The translations under genes and the position numbers were made by a program. Below, piece after piece: positions 12,401 to 22,535 of a stretch of 64,000 bases of DNA. This DNA comes from Gentiana macrophylla (Eukaryota > Streptophyta > Magnoliopsida > Gentianales > Gentianaceae). Position 1 is the stretch's first letter. Each line of letters opens with the position of its first letter. The notes below the pieces were generated by a model. The model searched no databases. It was given only the letters and a program-made list of their open reading frames with translations, and was not told the origin of the DNA. The stretch is from NCBI GenBank assembly GCA_026214975.1, contig CM047810.1, positions 36,133,318 through 36,197,317 of the forward strand, written 5' to 3'.

Positions 12401-12958
12401 TAGAATGAATCGGGTAAATTTGACCCTTCCGGCAAAACTTCTTTCACTTTCGCTAAAAGAACGTCGAAGCTTTCATTTGGCCACTTATACAACACTTTTA
12501 TATGCATTAAATCCGCTAAGAACTTCAAGGCGGATGAGCTTTTGCATCCCGGATAAACATGTTCGTGCAATTTGGAGAGGAGTTCATCAATGTTGTCATC
12601 CTCCTCTCGCCTCAGTAAACTTTTCTTCTCGAGGCTCTACCAAGGAAATCATTTATAACTGGAGCCATTTCGTCTCCGGATTCAACTACCAATTGAGTTG
12701 TTCGTGCACGTTTACGGGATACACCGTCTTCACCGTGGTGAAACCATGTTGTATACCCAACTGCCCATCCCCAAATGAAACAGTGATCATACACGTCCTC
12801 CAAAGTTTCAAAACCAATGTTGAAACACTTTTACATGGGCAACGAATCTTACCTTCATCGTTAAGAAATTGCCGTGCGTATTCAATGAATTCATTCAACC
12901 CTTTATCAAACTCGGGTTTCATTCTGTCAATATACAACCATGACTTGTCTAGTTCCAT
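9450..12958 (-). pseudogene. TNP2: TNP2-like CACTA transposase (Transposase_21), broken
   Basis: Starting at 12958 the minus strand encodes, in order: a transposase-associated domain (LNDEGKIRCPCK), the Transposase_21 core (LATDGFCPFGTTSQTYSMW; then YLSGWTGQGYKACLTCND), a DUF4218-like block (HVIMHLPEEAIRGEPVHLRW), and after two short introns a DUF4216-like block (FILGSQAEQVFYIDDLYNGR). The introns are GT-AG: 10454-10375 and 10283-10205; exon 10374-10284 reads EHRTKLSSYCTKQNLDKVHR in phase. Damage: frameshift near 12832, another near 12630, a TGA at 12283-12285, a frameshift near 11905 and one near 10105. The long open part is 11911-10451 (486 codons). It supplies the catalytic protein in intact CACTA elements. 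Confidence 0.9.
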
Positions 12959-13000
12959 TTGAAATCACTGTCTCACTGATACACAATAACTTGACATACC

Positions 13001-13830
13001 ATATGTGTTAGGTGTTAATACCATTTCAATGGAAGTTCTCATACTAATATAGTATACTTAGTTTCATTAATATAGTTTTTTTCATTAAGACACAAGAAAA
13101 AGTTAGTATCTCACTTAAGGCACAAGGTCATGTCTAGTTCCATATATGTTAGGTGTTAATACCATTTCAAGGGATGTTCTCATACTACTATAGTATACTT
13201 AGTTTCATTAATATAGTTTTTTTCATTAAGGCACAAGAAAAAGTTAGTATCTCACTTAAGGCACAAGGTCATGTCTAGTTCCATATGTGTTAGGTGTTAA
13301 TACCCATTTCAAGGGATGTTCTCATACTACTATAGTATACTTTGTTTCATTAATATAGTTTTTTTCATTAAGGCACAAGAAAAAGTTAGTATCTCACTTA
13401 AGGCACAAGGTCAAAAAGTTGGTACCATATGTGTTAGGTGTTAATACCATTTCAAGGGATGTTCTCATACTAATATAGTATACTTAGTTTCATGTTAATA
13501 CCATTTCAAGGGATGTTCCATACTACTATAGTATACTTAGTTTCATTAATACATTTTTTTTCATTAAGGCACAAGATAAATTTAGTATCTCACTTAAGGC
13601 ACAAGGTCAAAAAGTTAGTACCATATGTGTTAGGTGTTAATACCATTTCAAGGGATGTTCTCATACTAATATAGTATACTTAGTTTCATCAGTATACTTT
13701 TTTTCATTAAGGCACAAGAAAAATTTAGTATCTCACTTAAGGCACAAGGTCATGTCTAGTTCCATATGTGTTAGGTGTTAATACCATTTCAGGGATGTTC
13801 TCATACTACTATAGTATACTTAGTTTCATT
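13001..13830. repeat. ~140-bp tandem array inside the CACTA element (six copies)
   Basis: The anchor TTAGGTGTTAATACCATTTC recurs near 13008, 13149, 13290, 13432, 13630 and 13770, that is about every 140 bases, with one extra partial unit near 13493. Units are AT-rich with the shared blocks ATACTATAGTATACTTAG and TCACTTAAGGCACAAG. The array lies directly upstream of the TNP2 gene in its transcription sense. Confidence 0.85.
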
Positions 13831-14033
13831 AACACTTAAAACACTTTCACTCTAAGTGTAACACTTTTCTAACACATATACATGGCCAAGATTCAAACAA
13901 ATAAACAAAGACTTTTAACACTTAAAACACTTTCACTCTAAGTGTAACACTTTTCTAACACATATACATGGCCAAGATTCAAACAAATAAACAAAGGCTT
14001 TTAACACTAAAAACACTTTCACTCTAAGTGTAA
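13831..14033. repeat. 86-bp tandem repeat, 2.4 copies
   Basis: AACACTTAAAACACTTTCAC begins at 13831 and 13917 and again, with one change, at 14003. Copies are almost identical. It abuts the ~140-bp array. Confidence 0.85.
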
Positions 14034-15026
14034 GTGTGATCAATATTTCCAATAACAATGGTCTCTGAAACAGAGCCATTTTCAGTACCATTTTGGGTAG
14101 GAACAGCACCCTTATGCACGATCAAACCAAATCAACAATACCAAAGTTTATAACCAAGTCATTCTACACCAATAAATCTCACCATAAGCATCAATCTCAC
14201 CATCAAGCCTCAATCAATCAATCTCTACATGAACATATACATGAAAAAATGCTTACCTACCCATACTCTACACCATCAACTTCCATGTCCCAATGTAAAC
14301 TTACCTAGCCCAAAAGCAAACAACACCAAACAACACAACTTTCAACTTTCAACACCAAACAACTCAATTTTCAACTTTCAACTTTCAACACCAATCAATT
14401 TCAACTTTCAACTTTCTTCAAAAAATGCACATTTTGGAAATAAAATTAACAAAAAAAAAAAGCAAAATGAAATCTAAACTTAAAAAAATAAAAAAAAATT
14501 ATAAAATTGTAAAACAAAGAAATTGATGGACATACTTGTTGTTGTGGTGCTGCTGAGTAGTGTTGTTTCTGGCCGGAGATGACACCCGAATTTTTCCGGA
14601 GGAGATGGTGGCTGTTGCAGTGGCGGCGTGCAAGGAGGAGGTGCAAAGAGGAGGGGGCAGGTTTCAATCGAATGAAGGGGGCACGTTTCAATCGAGCTGG
14701 GGTGGTGACCGGATGAGGGGAGGGGCGGGTGGTTGAAGTAGGAGGAGGTGCGGCTGCCGGTTTTTTGTTTTGAGAAAGGGGAGGCTGTCGAAATGAAGAA
14801 GAAGAAGAGCATACCCGATTTAATTTAGGTTGAAAGTTTAAAGGGATGACAGTTATTATTTGGGATGACATCGTCGTCCTATTAAAGTTTTTTTTTTTTT
14901 TGGAAAACTAACTATCCTCGGATTTGAAATCATTAATCGACTAATTAACGAGCCCCGGGTTTGAAATCACTATTCAATATAATTATATAAATTACATATT
15001 ATATAAATTAAGAAAATTATATAAAA
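14034..15026. other. CACTA internal non-coding spacer
   Basis: Low-complexity A/C-rich stretches with repeated TTTCAACTTTCAACACC near 14340-14410 are followed by a purine-rich zone. The overlapping minus-strand ORFs here (14446-14871) are Pro/Ser-rich low complexity and I do not accept them as genes. A subterminal-type motif (GGGATGACATCGTCGTCC) stands alone at 14860-14880. After 14905 comes a diverged stretch resembling the 147-bp unit. Confidence 0.6.
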
Positions 15027-17043
15027 ATGTTTGAAATCGCTTAATCGATTTCGGATCTCGGGATTGAGATCAATCGGTCGTTAATGAACCCCGAGATTCA
15101 AATCAATCGCTCGATAACGAACTGACAATCTATAGTAGATAGTACTATCAGAATGATCTGTAAGGAAATATATCGGTTTGAAATTGCTTAATCGATTTCG
15201 GATCTCGGGATTGAGATCAATCGCTCGTTAACGAACCCCGAGATTCAAATCAATCGCTCGATAACGAACCGAAGATCTATAGTAGATAGTACTAACAGAA
15301 TGATCTGTAAGGAAAGATATCGGTTTGAAATTTCTTAATCGATTTCGGATCTCGGGATTGAGATCAATCGCTCGTTAACGAACCCTGAGATTCAAATCAA
15401 TCGCTCGATAACGAACTGACAATCTATAGTACATAGTACTATCAGAATGATCTGTAAGGAAAGATATCGGTTTGAAATCGCTTAATCAATTTCGGATCTC
15501 GGGATTGAGATCAATTGCTCGTTAACCCTGAGATTCAAATCAATCGCTCGATAACGAACCGACGATCTATAGTAGATAGTATCTATAAGGAAAGATATCG
15601 GTTTGAAATCGCTTAATCGATTTTGGATCTCGGGATTGAGATCAATCGCTCGTTAACGAACCCCGAGATTCAAATCAATCGTTCGATAACGAACTGACGA
15701 TCGATAGTACATAGTACTATCAGAATGATCTGTAAGGAAAGATATCAGTTTGAAATCGCTTAATCGATTTCGGATCTCGGGGTTGAGATCAATCGCTCGT
15801 TAACGAACCCCAAGATTCAAATCAATCGCTCGATAACGAACTGACGATCTATAGTAGATAGTACTATCAGAATGATCTGTAAGGAAAGATATCGGTTTGA
15901 AATCGCTTAATCGATTTTGGATCTCGGAATTGAGATCAATCGCTCGTTAACGAACCCCGAGATTCAAATCAATCGCTCGATAACGAACCGACGATCTATA
16001 GTAGATAGTACTATCAGAATGATCTGTAAGGAAAGATATCGGTTTGAAATCGCTTAATCGATTTCGGATCTCGGGATTGAGATCAATCGCTCGTTAACGA
16101 ACCCCGAGATTCAAATCAATCGCTCGATAACGAACCGACGATCTATAGTAGATAGTACTATCAGAATGATCTGTAAGGAAAGATCTCGGTTTGAAATTGC
16201 TTAATCGATTTCGGATCTCGGGATTGAGATCAATCGCTCGTTAACGAACCCCTAGATTCAAATCAATCGCTCGATAACGAACTGAAGATTTATAGTACAT
16301 AGTACTATCATAATGATCTGTAAGGAAAGATATCGGTTTGAAATCTCTTAATCGATTTCGGATCTCGGGATTGAGATCAATCGCTCGTTAACGAACCCCG
16401 AGATTCAAATCAATCGCTCGATAACGAACCGACGATCTATAGTAGATTGTACTATCAGAATGATCTGTAAGGAAATATATCGGTTTGAAATCGCTTAATC
16501 GATTTCGGATCTCGGGATTGAGATCAATCGCTCGTTAACGAACCCCGAAATTCAAATCAATCGCTCGATAACGAACCGACGATCTATAGTAGATAGTACT
16601 ATCAGAATGATCTATAAGGAAATATATCGGTTTGAAATCGCTTAATTGATTTCGGATCTCGGGATTGAGATCAATCGCTCGTTAACGAACCCCGAGATCC
16701 AAATCAATCGCTCGATAACTAACCGACGATAGTAGATAGTACTATCAGAGTGATCTCTAAGGAAATATATCGGTTTAAAATCGCCTAATCGATTTCGGAT
16801 CTCGGGATTGAGATCAATCGGTCGTTAACGAACCCCGAGATTCAAATCAATCGCTCGATAACGAACCGACGATCTATAGTAGATAGTACTATCAGAATGA
16901 TCTGTAAGGAAAGATATCGGTTTGAAATCTCCTAATCGATTTCGGATCTCGGGATTGAGATCAATCGGTCGTTAACAAACCCAGAGATTTAAATCAATCG
17001 CTCGATAACGAACTGACGATCTATAGTACATAGTACTATCAGG
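15027..17043. repeat. 147-bp tandem satellite inside the CACTA element, ~14 copies
   Basis: The anchor GATTTCGGATCTCGGG (with minor changes) occurs at 15047, 15194, 15341, 15488, 15619, 15766, 15913, 16060, 16207, 16354, 16501, 16648, 16791 and 16938. The step is 147 in eleven of thirteen intervals and 131 and 143 in the two with small deletions. Each unit contains the palindromes CGTTAACG and GATAGTACTATC and an internal ~33-bp duplication (ATCAATCGCTCG..TAACGAAC twice). Copies are well over 90% alike by eye. Confidence 0.95.
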
Positions 17044-17450
17044 ATCACCTGTATATTATTGTTCGATAAAGGAATTTTATAAAAAATAATGTATTTTATA
17101 TTTTAAACCAATGCTTATTAGAATTTAGGGGGAAGGGGCCACAAGGACAAAAAAAATTAATAAATGGGTCTGGAAGGACAAAAGTAACATTTTCATAATT
17201 ATAAAGGACAAAAATCACAAATGTTACTTTAAAATTGTTACTTCACGTGTTAATGTTACTTTGTGTTTCACAATTGTTACTTCATATTTACTCTATTCCA
17301 CATTTGTTACTTCATATTTGTTACTTCATAATTGATACTTTTGTCCTTATTAAATTACAGTTTCTTCTATCCCGATTTTTTGATAATTTTGTCATTCGGG
17401 ACAAAAATCTATAGAATTTATGCATATTAAAAAAAATATTTTTATTTAAA
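17044..17450. other. CACTA right-side AT-rich spacer
   Basis: Short direct repeats of TTGTTACTTCATA occur at 17225-17335. No coding or known structural feature seen. Confidence 0.5.
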
Positions 17451-17920
17451 GGGACGACATAGTCGTCCCTTCAAAGGAGAATTTAAAAAAAAAATGAATC
17501 ATAATTATTAACACAACGTTTTATATTAATAAAACATTTAATTTACTTTAAACAAAAGCAAAGTATTATTATTTCGTATAACATATAAGTTTCTGGAAAA
17601 AAATTATTTACTTTACAGGGACGACAAATGTCGTCTCTAAAAACAAAAATCTAATATACTTTCTCATATAGCATATTATTTTCTGGAAAAGGTTTAATGG
17701 AACGACAATGTCGTCCCTTTAAATAGGCCTGGCCACGTGGAATTCCAGACAATGTGGGGTTAATATTGCATTATTGTCGTCCCTTTAAAGTTTCCCACCA
17801 AAAAATCCGGCAAATAAGTTGACTATTTTTGAATTCATTTTAAGGGACGACAATGTCATCCCAATAAAGATTTTCCAGGAACGACTTTGTCGTCGTCCCT
17901 TTAAACTTTGTCCCTTTAAA
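17451..17920. repeat. CACTA right subterminal palindromes
   Basis: Six or seven copies of the same GGGACGAC/GTCGTCCC block occur at about 17453, 17619, 17700, 17775, 17844 and 17880, some with CpG-to-TpG changes (GTCATCCC, GGAACGAC). They match the left-end set and mark the functional right end. Confidence 0.85.
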
Positions 17921-17924
17921 CACT

Positions 17925-17937
17925 TTTTCTTGTAGTG
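17925..17937. repeat. CACTA right terminal inverted repeat
   Basis: TTTTCTTGTAGTG, the inverted partner of 6856-6868, followed by the TTT target duplication. Confidence 0.95.
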
Positions 17938-18180
17938 TTTTGGGGAAATTTATTTGCTATTTGAACACTTTATTGCACACGTTGCTCCTTGTATACGTTG
18001 CTGCTGGGATCGACATTAAGCTATTTGAACGCTTTATTGCATGCCTATAAATAGGAGAATTTTCCCCAAGACAGATATAGAACTACAAGAAGTTCATTTT
18101 CAAATTTTACATGTTCATATCGTGTCATTGACGATAATATAAAAACTTTGAAATTTGTCGCATCTCGGAGTTTGAAGTGC

Positions 18181-19077
18181 CACTACACCGGAAAAAAAAA
18201 AAAACATTGTTTCTTGAGAGACGCTAGCGCTAATTCGTTCACACAATGTGTTGAATAATCATGATCTTCAAGATCTTATAGAGTATGCTTGCTCATATTA
18301 GTCAAATATGTCTGCACTATTTTTCAAGATGTAACACACCCTAAATGTGAATAAATCACAAATATGTGCTAGTTTCTCCTATAAATTCAATGTATCAGAT
18401 CAATAAATTATCAATAATAAATATGAATTCCTCTATCTCATTCTAGTTTACATAATGACGGAATAATTTGTTTTAAAGACAAAGTATTTACGCTCACCTT
18501 GTTTTCAATTTATTTTATTATTTCTTAGTTTTGTAGCATTTTGTTCTTTCTTCAATTGTTTAATTTCATAACACTAATTTGTAGTTCGTCAGCATTTTAT
18601 ATAGCATGTTATTCTAACAGTTTATAAATAAAAAATAAAAAAATTATATTAATGTTCATAAGATCATGAGGCTGTAATGATAAGAACATCATGGCTCAAA
18701 TGGGGGTATTATACCAAATTTCAACCTCCCGTTTAAGAGGAAATTTTCATTTTCTTATTTTATTGAAGTAAATTAACCGAAGGGGACCTTTTAAATTTAA
18801 AAGCTATCATCTTAATTAAATTATATACAAAATCTTCTTGAAAAAAAGTTATATAAAAATTAATACTATCATAAATAAATAAAATAAATTAAAAAAGGGT
18901 CACAACAATGAAAACAGTGTTTTTCTATTCTATTGTTTGTCACACAACAAAAAAAGTGTTGCTATAGACTTACTTTTAGCCACTTAAGCATGGCAAAAAA
19001 GTCTAACTTAGTCTTATTAAATTACACTTTTTTTGTGTGTGTGTGTCTTAATGAAGAATAACGTTGTTTTTGTAGTG
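18181..19077. mobile_element. Possible small CACTA-related element
   Basis: The stretch starts CACTACACCGGAAAAAAA and ends GTTTTTGTAGTG, so both ends carry CACTA-type termini in inverted orientation. The flanking triplets (TGC and GGT) do not match and the two ends agree only for about seven bases plus A-runs, so this may be two unrelated remnants. No coding capacity seen. Confidence 0.4.
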
Positions 19078-19295
19078 GGTGACGCTGGAAGACAAAAATA
19101 AGATACAAAATTAATAAGAAGGACAAGACGCGTGCATTCTTTACGTACGTTCATTCTGAAGTTTACACGTGTATTCATTACGTTTTATCGTTTTTTCCTA
19201 TTTTAGATTAAAACTGTACTCCAGAACTTTTAACCTTTAAAAAAAAAGTACAACCTAACCTATGAAACGGGTCTATTCAGAGGGCAAAAAGACAC

Positions 19296-19759
19296 TCATG
19301 GTTTGAGGAATGAGGATTCCATCAAATTTTCTGCAAGTTCCTCAACAAAAAGGCCAAAAATTGAAAGCTCAATTTGCATGGCAGCTTCTTCCCTTTGATC
19401 TTGACATATCTTCCACAGATTCCACTCATTTTCTAAACCACATTGGACCACCATATCAATGGTGTTTGATATGTCCTCACCACAAAAACAATACATTTTT
19501 CTGCAAACTCTTTCAAACAAAATACCCACCTCATTTAACAGATTTGTTTTGCTCTTTATCTCTTCGAAAAGGACTTCTGAATTACTTTCTAGTACTTGGT
19601 AATATTCATGATCAGCATCTTCTTCATCTTGTGACCCATTTTCATCGTCTTCATCGTCCTCGTGTAATTGTTCCATCGTTCTTCTCTCAAGCTCAACAGG
19701 ATCAAGATTTGCAAGTTTCTCAAACCTATGAAGCTTGTATAAAAGCTCCTCCTTAGCCC
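19296..19759 (-). pseudogene. Exon 3 of the interrupted gene, C-terminal domain, frame intact
   Basis: The exon begins after the acceptor ATGACAG at 19761-19760. Its first two bases (GG) complete an Arg codon with the last base of exon 2. It encodes AKEELLYKLHRFEKLANLDP, a run DDEDDENGSQDEEDADHEYY, a Cys-containing helix region and a C-terminal amphipathic IELSIFGLFVEELAENLMES, with the stop at 19296-19298. An ATG lies 22 bases upstream of the acceptor (19781) and would give a 161-residue ORF, but phase continuity with exon 2 argues that it is intronic. Confidence 0.75.
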
Positions 19760-19809
19760 CTGTCATACATTTAGTACTCATGCAAGTTTAGTTTCTAAAA
19801 CGCATCAAA

Positions 19810-20289
19810 TGTTAGAGATAATGATAAGATTGAGTAATTAGATAATATAGTTTGAATATTATTATTTACTTTAATAGAGAAATATAAAAGAGATTGTATT
19901 GTATTAATTAAACTGATAGAACATTACAATATATATAACCTAAATAATGATATGTAGAAGTTTATCTACACCAAATAATATATCCTAATATAATTCAAAT
20001 TCAAACATAATTATCTAAACAAATCCTATGGTAGGGACGAACTGGGACAAATCATGGCCGTCCTGGCGAGGACGCCAGTCCCTTATAAGGGGGGAGAATA
20101 TAAAATCTCACATCGGTAAAGTAAAGTCATAAGTGTGAGATATAAAGGTCTTGTCAACTCGAGTTAGCCCTTTTAGACCAAGTGAGGACCACGGTATAAG
20201 CAGTTGACCGAACCATTTATGACTCATTTAACACTACCAGGCCCGGGGTCTGGGGGCGTTACACTAACACTCTTGTATTATCTTTAACA
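19810..20289 (-). repeat. 3' LTR of a small Copia-like element, with TRIM fragment inside
   Basis: The ends form an inverted repeat, TGTTAGAGATAAT at 19810 and ATTATCTTTAACA at 20289. About 110 bp (19925-20030) matches 31618-31725 closely. A purine tract (GGGATTGCGGGGAT on the minus strand) lies just inside at 20290-20305, as expected for a polypurine tract. A TRIM-like fragment interrupts it at 20029-20263. Confidence 0.65.
20029..20263 (-). mobile_element. TRIM-like element fragment (one LTR plus part of the interior)
   Basis: Minus-strand TGTAACGCCCCCAGACCC starts at 20263. The LTR part runs to about 20099, followed by TTCTCCCCCCTTATAAGGG, matching the interior start of the complete copy at 48839-49351. 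The second LTR is missing, and 19 bases of host LTR present at 31725-31744 are absent here. Confidence 0.65.
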
Positions 20290-21384
20290 CATCCCCGCAA
20301 TCCCATGGTAATGCAATGAACATGGTGATTGGCTCGTAATGAATGGATCTGTCTATTTTGATGACTAGAAAGAAACGTAGAGACTATCAGGGATTGGATC
20401 TTCCACTTTTTTTTGAAAAAGGAAAAAATTAAAGAACCAGGGATTGTTGGGATTTGTAACATTAATAACGAGCATAGAAAACGTCAACTGCATGGTGGAA
20501 AAGACCAACTAGGCAGAGAAAATGAGGTAGGCAGGGGCGGAACCACCCTTAGCCCTGGGTGGTCTCAAGCCCCCCCCCCCCCCCCCAAATGGTCACAAGC
20601 CCCCCTCCATATGGTCCCAAGCCCCCCCCCCCTCCCCCCCCCCCAAATTTTTATTATTGTAGTAGTAGTAGTGTTAATATTAGTTATGTGTCTTTTTTTT
20701 GAACAAAAGACCTTATATTCTAGTGGTTTAAGAACAAAGCATTTTCAGTTTCCACAATTCTAGGTTGTAAGTTCAAATCCCACTACCAACATTTTTTATT
20801 TTTTTCTCGGATTTTTTTAGCTTTGCAGTTTATATACCAAGACCACCCCGAAAATTTTTCCTGGTTCCGCAACTGGAGGTAGGTCGAGACGAAGGCATAG
20901 CTAGTTTCAGAAAAGTGGTTGGAGACGGAGGCGAATTCGGTGGGCGAGCAAAACTGATATTCCATGGATGCAAGCAGATCTGGAGATTCGAGAGAGATAG
21001 ACCGGGGGGTGGGGGGGTTAGGGTGTTGAAGATGGGATTGATAGTATTGGGAGTAAGAAGAAGGGGTATTGTCACTTTGCTGCTGCATTTGATTCAAGAG
21101 AGTTCTCCATGCTTTAGCTAGCTAGATGAATTTGAGATTGAAAGAGAAATATGTGAGAATAGAAAGAAAGACGTGTCTGGAAAATTAAAATAAGAATAAA
21201 GGAGTTTGGTAAAAGAAGAATAGAGAAGAATAGAGAAGAACGAGGTTGACAGATGTCGTTCACCAAAGAATAATACGGAAAAATAATCAAACTGGAAGAT
21301 GAAAAAAAGTATTTCAAACAACACGGGTTGAGGGTTCGTTAGATTACGGTAACGAACCCCCATCAAAATAATTTGTTTATTATG
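20290..21384 (-). other. Interior of the small Copia-like element, no pol
   Basis: This is the left part of the interior of the element whose 5' LTR and PBS are at 31561-31771; a 10-kb Copia split it at 21384. The sequence next to the break reads, on the minus strand, a leader (TTCGTTACCGTAATCTAACG) that is closely similar to 31967-31990 in a plus-strand Copia fragment. An ORF at 21097-20783 (MNQMQQQSDNTPSSYSQYYQ...) might be a captured gene piece; I do not recognise it. The hAT-type MITE at 20532-20875 changed its C-terminus. Confidence 0.5.
20532..20875. mobile_element. hAT-type MITE, 344 bp
   Basis: Terminal inverted repeats CAGGGGCGGAACCA and TGGTTCCGCAACTG (two mismatches) are flanked by the exact 8-bp duplication GAGGTAGG (20524-20531 and 20876-20883). 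The left third has long C-runs (20571-20588, 20622-20644). No coding capacity. Confidence 0.9.
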
Positions 21385-21766
21385 TGTTATAAACACAGAT
21401 AGGAATATGCAGTTTAAGAAAGAACTAAATACAGATAGCAATGCAAACGTAAAGAATGGCGGAACTACCATAAGTACCCCAGATATGGACCCCAACTCCA
21501 ACTGTTATCCACCAGACGAAACCCAGTTCAAAACTGACTTCACAGACTTGTAATCAGATGCCCAGATGTAAAACTTAGCTATACTCAAAGATAACTCGGT
21601 AGTCCGTAAATCGATCGCGACTTGAAGAAACTTAGTTGCACTTCATCAAACGACTTTCACGTAATCGAATATACTTAATCGAATCGACCATCAAACTCGC
21701 CCCGCTTTTCCCAGATTAGTTCTACGAGATATTTCTCGCTTAGATATCAAGTCACCAAAATCGACA
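21385..21766 (-). repeat. 3' LTR of the Tork-like Copia, internally deleted
   Basis: It matches the 5' LTR at both ends but lacks about 226 bp after AATGGCGGA (21467), the part that in the 5' LTR runs from 31000 to about 31220 and contains a GATTTAACGTGGTTTCCGGC segment. The polypurine tract AAGGTGGAGATTTG lies just inside at 21767-21780 (minus strand). Confidence 0.88.
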
Positions 21767-21928
21767 AATCTCCACCTTGACTTGAACTCTCATTCAACGT
21801 CACCAGAATTGCATAATCAGATGTACTTGTACCAGATGCATTCGTCAATGCCAGGATGGACAGTACCAGACTTCTCCTCAGAATCCACTCAAGTTGATCT
21901 GTCCTCAACTGAGTATCCAGAATTCAGT

Positions 21929-22097
21929 TTACAATCTTTGAATATTCAGCAAGTCTAGACACAACTGAAGCTTGCTCTGCTGAACTGGTTTAGTGAACAT
22001 ATCAGCAGGGTTTTTCTTGGTGCTGATCTTCTTCACTACAACCCTCTTCTCATTTCTCAGAAAATGATACCTCACATCAATATGCTTGGTTCTCTCA
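21929..22097 (-). pseudogene. pol: Copia RNase H, second part
   Basis: Downstream of the inner Copia the pol frame resumes with RTKHIDVRYHFLRNEKRVVV and ends KKNPADMFTKPVQQSKLQLC, the usual C-terminus of Copia pol. Together with 27244-26991 it shows the insertion point inside the conserved HHERTKHID motif. Confidence 0.88.
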
Positions 22098-22492
22098 TGA
22101 AGAGAGTTTGAGAATGTGATAAACATAAGAGTAAACTTCAACTTAGTTTATTCATTGATATGAGAGGTGTATAAATAGATACAATTGAGAGAGACTAGCA
22201 AGCTAGCTTGGCGGCCACTGAGTATGTAGATGTGGGCGGCAAGCATGCAAAAGTAAAAGTAAAAGCTATGTCTATGACATAAAGTAAACTTCACAATTAA
22301 TATGTCTATGACATAAAGTAAACTAGAGTTTGACATATTAATTGTTTATATGTATCACAATTAATATGTCTTTTATAATTAAATAAAGTGTACAAAATAT
22401 TCATCAGACGAACTCCTCGAGGTCAGCTGGACACTCTGTGAACTTCAAGTGTCTTTGAAGTAATCTTTGTAATATTTCGTAATATTTCCACA
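22098..22492 (-). repeat. Inner Copia 3' LTR
   Basis: 395 bp, differing from the partner at 26589-26985 by only a few substitutions and short indels. Confidence 0.92.
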
Positions 22493-22535
22493 CCCTCAAA
22501 TCTGGTCAGATATGTTGATGCAAACAAGTTTGCTA

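Larger units (their letters stand above)
6856..17937 (-). mobile_element. CACTA (En/Spm-like) DNA transposon, 11,082 bp
   Basis: The element starts CACTACAAGAAAA at 6856 and ends with the exact reverse complement at 17925-17937. The flanking 3 bp are TTT on both sides (6853-6855 and 17938-17940), the 3-bp target duplication of this superfamily. Palindromic subterminal motifs built on GGGACGAC/GTCGTCCC fill both ends. On the minus strand it carries a TNP2-type transposase gene (12958-9450) followed by a Transposase_24-type gene (9296-7613), the usual order. Both are damaged. The 13.0-17.1 kb part is non-coding and made largely of three different tandem arrays. Confidence 0.95.

Noticed and set aside
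14446..14871. Two overlapping Ser/Pro-rich minus-strand ORFs in the CACTA element
   Set aside because: Low complexity, two frames equally open, no family pattern.
15027..17043. CRISPR-like regular array
   Set aside because: Units are 147 bp and similar throughout, with no short conserved repeats alternating with unique spacers, and the context is a plant transposon.
18181..19077. Confident complete CACTA MITE
   Set aside because: The flanking triplets differ and the two termini agree only for about seven bases, so it is kept as a low-confidence candidate.
19760..19781. ATG at 19781 as start of a single-exon 161-residue gene
   Set aside because: An AG acceptor lies between it and the conserved part, and phase and peptide continuity link the exon to exon 2 at 52477.
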